Below, piece after piece: positions 28,020 to 39,828 of a DNA stretch of 64,000 nt. The number at the start of each line of letters is the position of its first letter. Position 1 is the stretch's first letter. The DNA is from Gamsiella multidivaricata (taxonomy: Eukaryota > Mortierellomycota > Mortierellomycetes > Mortierellales > Mortierellaceae): contig NW_026251807.1 in assembly GCF_025024155.1 (NCBI RefSeq), positions 1 through 64,000 on the forward strand, read 5' to 3'. The translations under genes were made by a program, and so were the position numbers. The notes under the pieces were generated by a model. That model saw only the letters and a list, made by a program, of their open reading frames with translations. It did not search any database and was not told the origin of the DNA.

Positions 28020-29674
28020 ATGCTTCATTCCATGCATGAAAAGATCTCCTCTCTGGTGCACCACCACCGGAACAAGCAAGCCGAAGAGGCTGTCGAGACC
28101 ACCGCTGTCGACGAGGCCGTTGGCAGCTCCAACCCCAGCAAGAACTGGGACTACGATATCGTCTTCAAGGGCGCACAGGTACGGCAGAATAGAAGAATAC
28201 GTCCTTTTGTTCCTGAGCGTCTCTTCCGGCAAGCATGAGCATACATGCATGGACCGCGATAGGGCTAGGTCTGACCATTCGACGCGTCCTTTTGCTTTGT
28301 CAGGATGTACCTGTAGGGGACGTGTTTTCCTCTGACCCTTTCCTGGAGGCCTACCTTGGACCCCCCGAAGACCCTCAGACCTTGACATTCATGTGAGTCC
28401 TGGCTTTGTACTTGGTCGTGGTTATTGTCTCTGATAGTCATTTCAACCGCAGAGCGTTCAACTATTTTCCCAGGCTGACAGCCTCATGTACTCACATTCT
28501 CTTTATTTCATTTTTTTCAGCACCGGCGTCCAATGGAATACCTTGAATCCTGTATGGAACGCCAAGTGGGACCTGATGAATGTCTCGGACGGAACTGAGA
28601 TGCATATTGCGATCATGGACAAGGACAAGCTGAAAGAGGATACCCTTCTCGGTAGAGCCACCTTGACGCTCGGAGCTCAACTCGAAGGAGCCCAGGAACA
28701 TGCTCTTGATATCGTTAGATCAGATGGGCGCACAAAGGGCAAGATCCTCATTCAGGTATGTACAGCGCAGTTGTAGTCCTCTGACCAGCGTCTTGCAGGT
28801 TAGCACTGTGATTCTTTTGCTAATTTTTGATGGTGAAATTTTGCAGACGACGGCGATCAGGAGTGCTGGGAAATCGGCGACCTTGACAAAGGTCTCGACG
28901 AGGGGGCCTGCACGCTTCTCGCGCCATACCAGCTATGCTGCTGGTGTGTTGACCCGGGAGAGCAAATACGAATTTTACGCGTACCGTATCCGTCTTTATC
29001 ATCTTTTGGATGTCTTTGGCTCCGACCCTCACCAATACCAACACTGGAACACCGAATACGATGCCGCCAAGCGCATCTTTGCCGACAATCTCGAGGGACT
29101 CAATATTCGCAATGCCCTCCATTCCCAGCACTCGTACTTGTACCGCCACGGCCGTACGACTGTCTATGGCGATTTGAGGACAGCGAGTGATTTGGGCAAC
29201 CTGCTGCATGGTGACCGATTGAAGAAGAATCCCGACCAGGACCTGAAGACCGTTGTCTTCACCTACAGTCTGGTTCCCAAAGGAATGTACTTTTCCGAAA
29301 CCGGTGTAGCCTTCTTCCAGGACTTCATGTCCAAACATGCTATGCACGCCAACCGTGCGACCGAGGTTCTATACTCTGGCGAATTCCGTTTCTTTAGGGA
29401 CGAGGAGCATCGCAATGACTGGACGCTTTTGATCGACAACAACTCGGGCACATACGCCCCAAAGAAGGAAGACCTTCACAAGGTAAAGAAGGTTTTTGAG
29501 CTCAATTTCCCGGACCTGGTCGTTGTTGCCCTTGACCACGATGATCCTTACCTCAAGGAGATCCGCGCGGAGACCAAGAAGATCGAGGCCCAAGTGGCTT
29601 CCCAACAGAGCCAGCGCTTCCAACTCTTTGGCGGTATGGGCAGCTCGACTGAAGATATCCCTCGTGAGGGCTAA
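28020..29674 (+). CDS. C2-domain protein with conserved C-terminal region
   Basis: Four exons, 28020-28178, 28304-28392, 28521-28755 and 28847-29674, join in phase to 436 residues. A C2-type beta-sandwich spans about residues 45-160; NTLNPVWNAKWDL is the classic C2 strand, followed by IMDKDKLKEDTLLGRATL with acidic residues of the calcium-binding loop type. C2 domains usually bind phospholipid membranes, often with calcium. The C-terminal 270 residues are alpha/beta in character (KYEFYAYRIRLYHLLDVFG, TYSLVPKGMYFSETG, WTLLIDNNSGTYAPKKED) and resemble an uncharacterised module I recall joined to C2 domains in fungi and protists. No catalytic motif is evident. AATAAA is at 29740-29745. Confidence 0.82.
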
Positions 29675-30029
29675 GCTGCAGGACCTAACAGAAACCCCAT
29701 CTTCGATCCGTCCGTATCTCGTCTCTTTCGATTGAATACAATAAAATATGTCTATCACGTGTATAGTTCGCGAAGGAAAAAAAAAGGACGAGTGCAAGCA
29801 TGAGTACCATCTGTCGTTTTTTTTTTCAGCGCTTTCCTGCAAATGCATCGTTCTCGCCTGGCCCAGCAGCTTTTATTTCGTACCTTAAAAGAGCAAGAAC
29901 ACGTATAAAATAAAAAGCAAGGTCTGCCACGGCACAGCGTCCTTGTTTTGAACCCCTCAGCACTCCGACTCCGCTCACTTCTCTCGGTATCTTACACATT
30001 CAACACCCTGAACACACCCATCCATTCTC
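29675..30029 (+). promoter_or_regulatory. Promoter region of SOG2 with TATA box
   Basis: TATAAAA at 29904-29910 lies 120 nt upstream of the SOG2 start codon. The first part carries the poly(A) signal of the C2 gene and a T run at 29818-29827. Confidence 0.6.
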
Positions 30030-33000
30030 ATGTCACAAGGTGCAGGAGGAGATAGCACTAACGGAGCAGGAATCGCCAACGGAGGAGGACGCAGGGCCAG
30101 TGCAAGCGGAAGCACTAGTGGCGACTTGATGAGTCTCATTAGAGAGCGACAGGGTGCTGCTGGCAGCACTCAGATTCTGGACCTCTCCTACGCCAACTTG
30201 GACACATTCCCCGCAGAGATTGAGTTCCTCCGAGACGTGCTTGAAAAGTAGGTCAATCTTCCTTCTCTCGTTTGGTACTCAGAGACACCACTGTCCAGAG
30301 GAAGCACGCGGCCAATGCTGGGATCCATTATTCAAGGAGGAAAATTATTATACAAGATGGCGAGGATTGCACCGTTGAGGATGGGTATTGTCCACCTTAG
30401 CGCGGCAAGGATTGACAATTACTCAAGCAAAGTTGCCAAGAAGCACAATATCGCATTTCATGGATGGGACAGCTCATGAATGTATACTCGAGACATGGAC
30501 ACTTTTATTATGCGACGTTGCCAAGGATTATACATGGATCGGCTCATACGCTGTAACTGACCATTGAGAAACAGGAAAAGTAACTGGACATGTGTGCGTG
30601 CGTGCGTGTGTGGTTTATTTCACTATTGCTATTCTTATCTGGCACATCTTTCTTGTGCGAGGTGTCGGAAGGGTCAACTGCTCTCGCTTGCCGCTTTTCT
30701 TGTGGTTGGACATAGTAATATGGAACACGAGTTTTACACGGCCCTGACAACGACTAATCCAATGTCCCCTTGAAATAAATAAATAATATCGATCCTTTAC
30801 TAGGTTGACCATGAGCCATAACTCCATCAGGACGCTTCCCCTGCAGCTGAACATGTTTACGAGCCTACGCTACCTCAACATTCGAGCAAACTCGATCAGG
30901 ATATTTCCAGCCGTGGTATGGTGCAGTACTTTAGCCATATTTTCTGTCCAACCCAACGTCCTCACTTCATTTACTGAGCTTTTTTTTTTTTTTTTTTTTT
31001 TTATTGTTTTTTCTCTCCGGTAGTTATGTCATCTGTCGAGCCTAGAGATCCTGGATATGAGTCGCAACAAGATTTCGAGATTTCCTGATAACTTTGGGAA
31101 CTTGATGAACCTACGAGTAAGGCGGCGAACAAGAGTGCTCTTTATCAAGAAATAATTTTATGAGTGTCGGTTATTATGTTTACGCAATCTTTGCTTATTC
31201 ATTTATGCCCTTCTCTAGGTGCTGAGCATATCGAGGAACAGAATCGAGACGATACCATCGTACGTGGGAGAGATGAACCAGCTCCAGTTCTTGAAAATCG
31301 AACAGAACCCCATCGAATATCCGCCACCAGAGGTCGTGGACTTTTCGGGACAGGACATGGAGGGATGGCTCTATCGGCTCAAGTCTTTCCTTGTTACTCA
31401 CAAGAGTAGGTGACATCAGATATCTATATTTGTAGCTTTGCCGAGCATTCCTACAGAGAACTGACAGAATTACCTGTTATTTATACAAATAGAAGAACAC
31501 GAGGTTCAGCCTATCCACATACAGGGCGAAGCGGCGGCGGCTGCAGTAACAAAAGAGGGCGCGTCCATATTGCAACAACGAGGCGCCCGGTCAGCCTCTC
31601 TGGACAGTCTATCTATCTCCCCTATCCACCACCAGAGCAAGAGCGAGAATGGATTGCGGCTCAACTTACTCACTACATCCGAACGACCAGGACAGCAGCC
31701 CTTAAACATCTCACCAGATCCCATCTCACACAAACTTGCACGGACGAGTAGTCAACATGGAGGTCCTGGAGAAGACCATTATCGCTTCATTAGTCACTCC
31801 AGAGGTGTTTCTGGAGACTCGACAAGTTCATTTTGCAGCACCAACTCGAACGATTGCGAAAAGTACAGCGAGATCTATTTCCAGAGACTTGCTACTTATC
31901 CTCCACTTCTGCACCCATTGCCCAGTGAGCGGATGCGCTTAGTAGAGGCGGCTCGTGGAATCCTATTTGCGCTCTCGCAGATTTACAGGGCTGTCAAACA
32001 GGTTATCGGCTGCTCCACCGACGAAAAATTCAGCCTCATGTTCACTCGCCTCTTGCAGAGCGCCAATGGCGCCATGGCCCAGCTCATTCAGTCACTCGAC
32101 CGCTTCGACAGCTCTGCACAGGTTCAGGTGCCAGACCAAAGCATTTGCTCCGAGATTATGCGGTGTTGTGAGTCAAATGTAGCGGCGTTTCGAAAGCTCG
32201 TTCATATGGTCCAGGCGCAGATCAGGAACATTAGCGTATTGGCAGATGCGAGGCTGGTCAGGAATTTGGTTCTGATGCTTCATGGGGCACTGGCAGAGAT
32301 TCGAGTGGCATGGGACTCGCTGCTGCCTCTCCTTCAGGGTTATGGGGAGGGCACCTTGGAGGTGTTTGAGCCCAGCCTTCATTCACAGAAGGACCAGCTG
32401 CAGCAACAGCAACATCATCAGACGGGCATGACCGCTACCAGCACGGGTCAGGGGCAACATTATCTATCCACAAGTATACCGACGAGCCTTCAGACGCATC
32501 CTTTCCAACTATCGCCGACAATTCCAACATCTTCCACCTGGCTCCCAGTCCAGATTCCGCAACGCAGTCAGAATATGTCTCGTGCTAGCAATCATAGCGC
32601 CCAGTCGACCAACAATCAATATCATGATGATGAAGAGGATGCTCAGCTTCTGGTGACGGTAGAACATGCCATAGAGGCTGCACGGCGAGTGATCCAATGC
32701 CTGACGGAAACCTGCATGACACGCGTCGAGAACCTGTTGGCTAGTCCTCAGCACAGACCCACCCATCGGGCACGATCTGTCTCTGCATCTCCTCCGAGGA
32801 GTGTTGGGAGTAACGGAAGTAACGGAAGTAACGGAAGCACTGGAAATGGCAACGGCAATCCCAACGGAAAGAACGCATCACAGGACCAGCAGGGTCGTGG
32901 TGTGTCCATGAGCCCTCTACAACTCGCCACAGACACGTCCGCATCCGGCGCTTCGGCAGCGGCATCTTCATTGTTGATAAGCAATAGCGGCATACACGGC

Positions 33001-34680
33001 AGCAGTAGCAAGTCTGAGGGTGGTCTGGTTAGGTCGCCGTTGTTCTCGCCTGACTCAGATACGGTCCCTTATTCTAACGGAATGTGCGTCGCTTTGCCCA
33101 TTGACCAGCCATCTAACAGTTCGACAGAATCAGCACCACTTACTGCGTCTGCAACATCAGGCAACCCATCAGGGCAAGGGGAGGATAATAACGCTCGATA
33201 TGAACGGCGATTGGGATCCCACTCCAAAGGATCATCAAAGACGTCGTTCGATCCAGCTTTGCCCTCTATCCCGCAGGATGAGGATCACGAGATCAGTGCC
33301 CAGGACCCGATCACAGCAAAACCTCCAACACCACAGTACCAGCCAATCATGACTGCCAGATCGGCAAGTGTTTCTGGATTGCCCTCTAGCACTCACCATG
33401 GGCTGTCCTCAAGCAGCACGCCTTTTGCCGCAGCTTCTTCACTTCCATCGCAAGGGTTTATGGGTGTTACTTCCATTCATCCACACTTACCAGTAGGACA
33501 TCCGCAGGCTACATTGACTGGGCTTTATCCTTCGTCCATGTCTTTCCCATTCGCCTCAGGAGCTATCGCGCCCTTACCGGCTTCACAACTTTGGCGAGAG
33601 ATGAAGGACTGCCTATTGCAGATGACGGAAATTGTCAAGCGACTGGACTTGGACTTGACTATGCTTCGGACTGACGACTACTCGTTTCATCCTCACCATC
33701 AGCATCTCTCACAACAGTATCAGCACGGACAGTTATCACAGTACTCTCAAATCCATCACCAGAACCATGTCCCTCATCCTCATCAACAGCAACCGCAGCA
33801 ATCCCAACAGCTGAGCCAACAGCAGCAGTTCCATCATGGGTCCGCTCCGCATCAACAATACAGTGGCATTCAACCGGGATATGGCGCTGATGATCCCAAC
33901 ATCCTCAAAAGGCGTTTCGGAATGGGTATCAGTGATTTCGTGAAGTCAGTGGTGGTGATATCGACACTGGTTCGACAGCTGTCGACGAGTTCCGCCAGCA
34001 CATCCCGGTCGGGTTCAGGGTCAGCCGCGGCTGGAGATACGTCGTCTAAAATCACAGCAAACGCCACAGCAGGTGTTGCGAGTTCATCATCGTCTACGGC
34101 CTTGTCCACTTCACCGTCCGCACCAAGAGCTAGATCCGAATCTGGAGCTGATGGTTCCAATCTCAGTACTCCAACTGCTGCAGCAGTATCCTCAGCTATT
34201 ACTACAGATGTATCGCTGAATCCAACGGCTGCAACGCCGTCTTACGTATCTATTTCGGCCTCGTCTTCTGCATCGGGAGCGGGTATTATATCCTCGCCTG
34301 AGAAATCAGCCCAGTTACAGAGTCATAGTGGGTCGTCGCATCAGTTAAATCATCGTCAACCGCAGAGTCAATCCTCGAAACACTCACAACCACATCAGCA
34401 GCAGCAGCCGCATCAACAATCAGAGATCTTTTCACGACTTGTCATGACTAATGTTTCGAACCTAACGAAAATCACCAAGGAACTGACGGTGCGCATGCCG
34501 AGGTCTTCATTCCGGGATTATCTTTTGTCGTCCTCTGCTGGCGGAGGGCTCGGAGGAGGACCTGGCGGAGCACCTGGAGGGGGTACTGCGGTGCCTAATG
34601 GCGGCAATGGCTCGTATGGCGTTACATATGGACCCGCAGGCTCGTCGATCTTAGCCATGCGGAAGGGCAGCTTGATCTGA
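30030..34680 (+). CDS. SOG2: SOG2-type leucine-rich-repeat protein of the RAM pathway
   Basis: Five exons, 30030-30247, 30804-30915, 31024-31116, 31219-31405 and 31493-34680, join in phase to 1,265 residues. After a Gly/Ser-rich start come about five leucine-rich repeats (residues 50-185), whose exon borders fall near repeat borders (LDMSRNKISRFPDNFGNLMN; LSISRNRIETIPSYVGEM). The Sog2 domain follows (about 350-505, RLVEAARGILFALSQIYRAV through MLHGALAEIRVAWDSLLPLL), then more conserved helices (WREMKDCLLQMTEIVKRLDL; FGMGISDFVKSVVVISTLVR) separated by long Gln/His/Ser-rich disorder. Sog2 acts upstream in the RAM network, with the Hym1/Mo25 scaffold and the Kic1-Cbk1 kinases, to control polarity and septation. 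AATAAA lies at 34743-34748. Confidence 0.92.
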
Positions 34681-35188
34681 GAATTTTGAGCCGCGCATCT
34701 TTTTGCATGATAGTCACCTTCATTTATGATATACCTTGAACGAATAAATGATCGCCTTGCAATTACACGCGCCGTGGGAGGGGTGTTCAGGGCGCACTCG
34801 ACCTGATCGGTGGGATCGGTGGTGACTGTTTTGCTTAGTCTCAGCGACGCTGTCGAAGAAAGTGATGAACCATCCTTCTTCGCTATTCATGGTGTTCATT
34901 CCTTTTTCTTTTTTTGCATCGCTTTATGTTCAAACCCATAGACACGTCTTTCTTTTGTACACTATACTCTGCTATTCCAGCCTCTCATCCTAATAGAGCT
35001 ATTCTCTTAGCGCTCATTCATGCAGATCAGTTTTTTTTTTTTTTCTGAGCGCTCCGCACTCTCTTGACTTAACTTTCATTCTTATACTATCCCACTGTCT
35101 GAAACTGTAGACCGCGTTTCGGACCTCAATAATTTCCTCCGCACCAAGGAGCCCTTGTGGACAGCTCAATTGAAGTGAATAGTTTTCG
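34681..35188. other. Spacer between SOG2 and ARV1
   Basis: This spacer contains the SOG2 3' end and presumably the ARV1 promoter. A T run lies at 35031-35044. Nothing else was recognised. Confidence 0.5.
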
Positions 35189-36117
35189 ATGCCTACCTGT
35201 GTAGAGTGTGGGGCAGCCGTGTCCTCATTGTACACTGAGTACAGTAAAGGCAACATCCGACTTACATACTGTGTAAGCCAGCGATCTTTCTATGGAAGAA
35301 CGCATAGTACCTTTTTTCAGGAATTCGGGGGGGAAAGGGAGTATCCATGCTATTAACTCAGAACAACACTGCCTAACGTATTTTTTTTCTTTTCTTTTTT
35401 TTTTTTCCCCCGGTCGTTGTGCGGCAATGTCGATCATACTAGGAACATTGCAAGAATTTGGCGGATAAATATGTGGAGCATGATTTCGTGATCATCTTTG
35501 TGGACATGATCTTGCACAAGAAACCCGTCTACAGGCACCTGCTGTTCAATCGGTTACCGTACCGAGATCTGGGAATCGATGTATGAAAGTTATCTCACTT
35601 CAGTGATAAAAAAAATGGAAACAGACATGGAATTTGCGGAGCAGGTTATTTTTGTCGAGGAAATGTGACGATCCAGAGTTGACAGGACATTTCTGATCAT
35701 CGCAAGAGTTAAAGGCGCAGGATCGGCAACAGATCAGGGAATATCATATCAGAAGCCAAGGACCGGAAAAAGGAAGAAAATGTCGATGATACTGGCACTC
35801 ACGAGAGGCATGTTTTGATAACCGTATGTCCTTATAGCCGAACGTCTTCAAGTTTGGAGTACTATTGATCTTATTTGACGTCTGTAAGCGAGTCGCGTTG
35901 TCTTCCAATGATGCTATTATCATGAATCGCGGGTTACCCTGCTAATCACTGTCCTTTTTTTTTTTTTTTTTTTTTTTTACGCTGTGATAGATATCAAATG
36001 GTTCAGACTGGAGCAGGAACCCACGGTGATCGATGCAGGGTTTGCACAGCACGCGCTCGTCTTTCAGTACCTATACATCCTTTTCCTATGCATCATCGGT
36101 ATGGAGACAGAGGCGCC

Positions 36118-36150
<33 letters not shown>

Positions 36151-36831
36151 ACAGGAGACAAATGATTTTGAGCTCAATACTCAATTATTTAATCAAACCC
36201 CTTCCTTTCTTTTATTTTGGCTGAATTAGAGTTCTTATCATTTCACTTTGGAGTGCGGCTAATTGTCAGTCTATGGTATGGTGGCCGGTACGCCATCCTC
36301 AAGTAAGTGCCTTTACCGTTTTTTTCGAACTTGAGATGTTATACGGCTGAAAGAGAACGTGGATCCCATTGTCCGGACCACTTATATCCCTACTTTCGCT
36401 ATCTTTTTTTTTTTTTTTTTTTTTTTTTTTTCATTACAGATATAACTATATCACAACGACCCTCATCATATCAAGCTTCGGCAAGATGCTATTAATCCTG
36501 ATGGTCATCTGGGATTATACAGAACTGGAGCATTCGTGGCATCTCGTCAACCTCATAGTCCTGACGTCCAATGTCGAAGCCCTATCAGGTAAATATGACC
36601 GACGTTTCAACATTAAGTATTCAGGCCCCAACTGTTTTTCTTTCTCTTTTGAAATCGAATATTTATCACTCGCTATTTTGTCTTTGGATACGTATTATAG
36701 TATTTTTGGACACCGGATATCTGCAGACAACGCTAGTCATCGCATTTGGACTCATGTGCAGGATCTTGATGCAGATTGCGTTCACGAGTATCACGGGTGA
36801 TTCTGCCCTAGTGACCATGGCCAGCATGTAG
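35189..36831 (+). CDS. ARV1: ARV1 lipid-homeostasis protein
   Basis: Seven short exons, 35189-35272, 35443-35580, 35838-35883, 35991-36098, 36230-36302, 36440-36588 and 36701-36831, join in phase to 242 residues. The Arv1 homology domain is unmistakable: a zinc-ribbon-like CVECG...YCEHC pair (Cys4, Cys7, Cys28, Cys31), LYTEYSKGNIRLTYC, then DKYVEHDFVIIFVDMILHKK and YRHLLFNRL. About four membrane helices follow. Arv1 sits in the ER membrane and is needed for sterol trafficking and GPI-anchor synthesis. Introns contain very long homopolymers: T runs near 35957-35978 and 36403-36431, and 29 A at 36120-36148. These should be treated as length-uncertain. AATAAA is at 36871-36876. Confidence 0.95.
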
Positions 36832-37053
36832 TAGTGCACTTGTTCCTCCAGCTTAGCTTTCACAACAAAGAATAAATACTGTTCACAGAGGAGGGGGGGA
36901 GGGGGTTTTTTTTTTGAAGATCATCAAACATGGAGGCATTATTATTAATGGTGAGCTTTAAAATATGAAATGTAGTAAAGGCGAAGAAAGAGGTATCTAC
37001 GAAAAAGAGAGAACGAAACATAATAATAACAATGATTCGGATATCTGCTGTTC

Positions 37054-37943
37054 TTAGATGACAAAGAATTGGTCCTGCTCCTTCTTGAGCTTGCGTTTGC
37101 CGCAGAGAAGGTAGCCGAGTGACGCGAGTTTATCACCCCATTCCCTCACAAGAGCCGGCTTGAAGAAGACAATGAAGATGACAGCTCCGATCGAGGAGAC
37201 AACGCTCTCGGCAGCGATCATGAGTCCATAGGGCGGCAGGTACGGGGACAGCTCGTCTGCGCAGGTATCGTGAGCCTTACCGACCTTGAGACAGTACACG
37301 AACATGATGATATGCTCACGCAGGGCACTGGGGTCGATCTTGCGAAGCTGGATAAAGTAGAAAAGCCAGTACATCATGACACTGACAATGGCGCAGATAG
37401 CCATCAGAGCCGCGCGCCACTGGATGCGGATGGCCATCATGACATGGCGACGATGCGAGATCACGGCGGCAGCACCGGCCGAGAGGGTGGACCGAGACAT
37501 GGTCTCGGAGTTCTCGCTGGACATGACAGAGATCCTGGCAATGTGGATAAAGGTCGCGATGTGGATCAAGAACGCAGGGAAGACCATAGCGGCCAAAGGA
37601 TAGAAGAAGATCTGGGAGGCCTTAGCCTGAGAGACTAGACAGAGGGTCGCATACTCCCATTTGATCTCGCCCATGCCCAAAGCAACGCCCGCGACGGCAA
37701 AAGAGAAGCCCCAGCAGAGGATGTGGAGGAGCCAGTACTTCTTCGCGAACCAGGCAGAGTTCCAGACAGTGTGAAAGTGCAGGTTAAGAATCAGGGCTGT
37801 GCACCAGGCGCAGGTGGCAACCGAAGCAAAAACCAGTATTGCTCCTAATAGACAATAGTAACAAGGGAGATGATCGGGTTAGTGTGTCCGTCAGGTATTG
37901 AAAACTGTGCATTATATCGTGTGTATTGTCTCTCCATTTCGTG

Positions 37944-37977
<34 letters not shown>

Positions 37978-39828
37978 AGGCTTACCTTGAATTGCACACT
38001 TGAGATTGTTTTGCTGAGTACTCGGGTTGATCAGATCCGCGCATTGCATAGCCCTGGTGTCAACCAAGGGGAAGACGATCACGACCGAGAACAAGAAGAC
38101 ACAGATCGAGAAGAAGAGAATCAAGGCACTTGGATGCGACCGCTTATCGTCCAAGCACAGATAGGTCATCATCAAGAGGAAGCCGAGGACCGCAGAGATG
38201 GCACGGATAATGTTCGTGATTCTGAATCCAGTGTCCAGGGCACCTTCGCGGTATAAATAGTATTGGGCCGGGCAGGGAATGCAGCATCCGTTCATGCAAA
38301 ACTGTGGGTTGGTCGTCGTGCCTCCTGGTCCCGTCATAGGATCCGTCACAAACGGGGCATCGCATGTGGTAGTGCGGTTGCCGATTCCAGCTGGGCCACC
38401 GTTAACGCTCAGGGCATGGACCGCGTTACAGGTGCCGTCGGGCTGGTACATAATGCCATTAGGTGGCGCGAATGCCGTGGTGCCGGGAATAGCGGCATCA
38501 CACTGTGGGATCTGGCTCTGCATGCCAAAGACTGTGAATAGCTGCGAGCACTGCGTGAACGCGTCCTGGCAAGTTGATGTGCAGGCGAACCTGACGTTGA
38601 ATGTGTTGGCTGTATCATGATAAAGAAAAAATATGATGAGTTAAGCCTGTGGTACCAAGGGCTTGAAAGACTGAAGGCGCGTATCTCGAACATCAAAAAG
38701 TACCTTGTCCAGGGACAGCCTCGATTCTGGGGAAGGACGAGGAGCAGACGTACTCCATAAAGGGCTCGTAGCACTCCGCAGTCAGTTGAGTGAGCGAGGA
38801 CTGGTTCATTCCTTTGGCAGCCAGGACGCCCTCGATGGAAGCCACGGTCTGGGTGGGTGGGAGCCAGACATCATAATCAATATAGTTCTTGCAGAGCGTG
38901 CCGTTGTATTGTGCAGCTAAGAGACGTAAGGTTTCCAATATGAGCGGTTAGATTAGTTTCTTTCTGGGATCCAATTTTGTGTAATGAGTTGGAGACACGG
39001 GCAATGACTACACACGTGCAATTTAGCCATATCATGTACTCGGCGTATTATATTAACCCTTATCGCCTTCACCCACACCACATCCTTCTGGTCGTCTGCG
39101 CCATGGAAGAGTAAGGGCTCAGATCCAGGTGAATCTGGTACCTGACATTTGCATGTGGGGGAAGAGAGGAGTGGGAGCGCTTTGAGACATTCCACGCATG
39201 CACATGTTCCCAGGAACGCACGGGTGTTTATCACCTCCCCCCCTTCCCCCCCTCCCCAGAGAGGGCATCCGCCTTTTTTTCACTGTGAAATTCCACTCTC
39301 TGGATAGTCTCCCGTAGGAGACCACAGGGGAAGGGAGGAAAATAACAAGCCTGGCCGTATATGGAAAAACGGAGGCCGTTGTTCCTTCCCACATGAAAAA
39401 AAAATGATCGGTGATCGAAGGGTCTAGTCCATGTACCACAAACAATAGAAGGAGAGCCGTAACCACCACCAATCAACCTCTCCTGATATCCTGATGCTCC
39501 TTTCTGTGAACACGGATACGGACACGAACTAGACCACGATTTGCTTATTCACAGCCACCATGCCGAGATCATCCACAAACAAAACTGTGAGGTACGAACG
39601 TTGCTGCATGGAGCTCCATGGTGCCACAAAGAACGGACGTTGATCTCACACCATGTTTGGAAGATGGAAGGATGGAAGGGTGGTGGGGGGACGGAAGAAA
39701 TTATCGAATGGTGATAAAGGAAGAAAGGGAGTAAAGTACTTACATGAGCCAAGGGCCTCAGTTGTGGATCCAAGCAGAGCCAAGGCCAATGTTGTCACTG
39801 CGACAACTTTGGAGAAGAGTCGGGTCAT
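37054..39828 (-). CDS. Frizzled/Smoothened-like seven-helix receptor
   Basis: Four minus-strand exons, 39828-39744, 38916-38704, 38609-37986 and 37844-37054, join in phase to 570 residues. A signal peptide (MTRLFSKVVAVTTLALALLG, cleavage near residue 26) starts the protein. The extracellular region of about 200 residues is cysteine-rich (TLCKNYIDYDVWLP; CYEPFMEYVCSSSFPRI; FACTSTCQDAFTQCSQLF), with spacing like a Frizzled-type domain. Seven hydrophobic helices run from about residue 226 to 550. The first, ITNIIRAISAVLGFLLMMTY, and the HTVWNSAWFAKKYWLLHILC block resemble the Frizzled/Smoothened-like receptors of amoebae and some fungi. The KTxxxW motif used by animal Frizzled to bind Dishevelled is not seen. 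The ligand is unknown. Intron 1 is 827 nt. Confidence 0.82.
37943..37968. repeat. GA dinucleotide repeat plus G run in receptor intron
   Basis: A (GA)n array runs into a G run (to 37977) inside the last intron of the receptor gene. On the transcribed strand it is a C/T tract near the donor side. Confidence 0.9.

Noticed and set aside
38263..38620. Plus-strand frames over the receptor ectodomain
   Set aside because: Antisense shadow of receptor exon 3, whose minus-strand model keeps phase and motifs.
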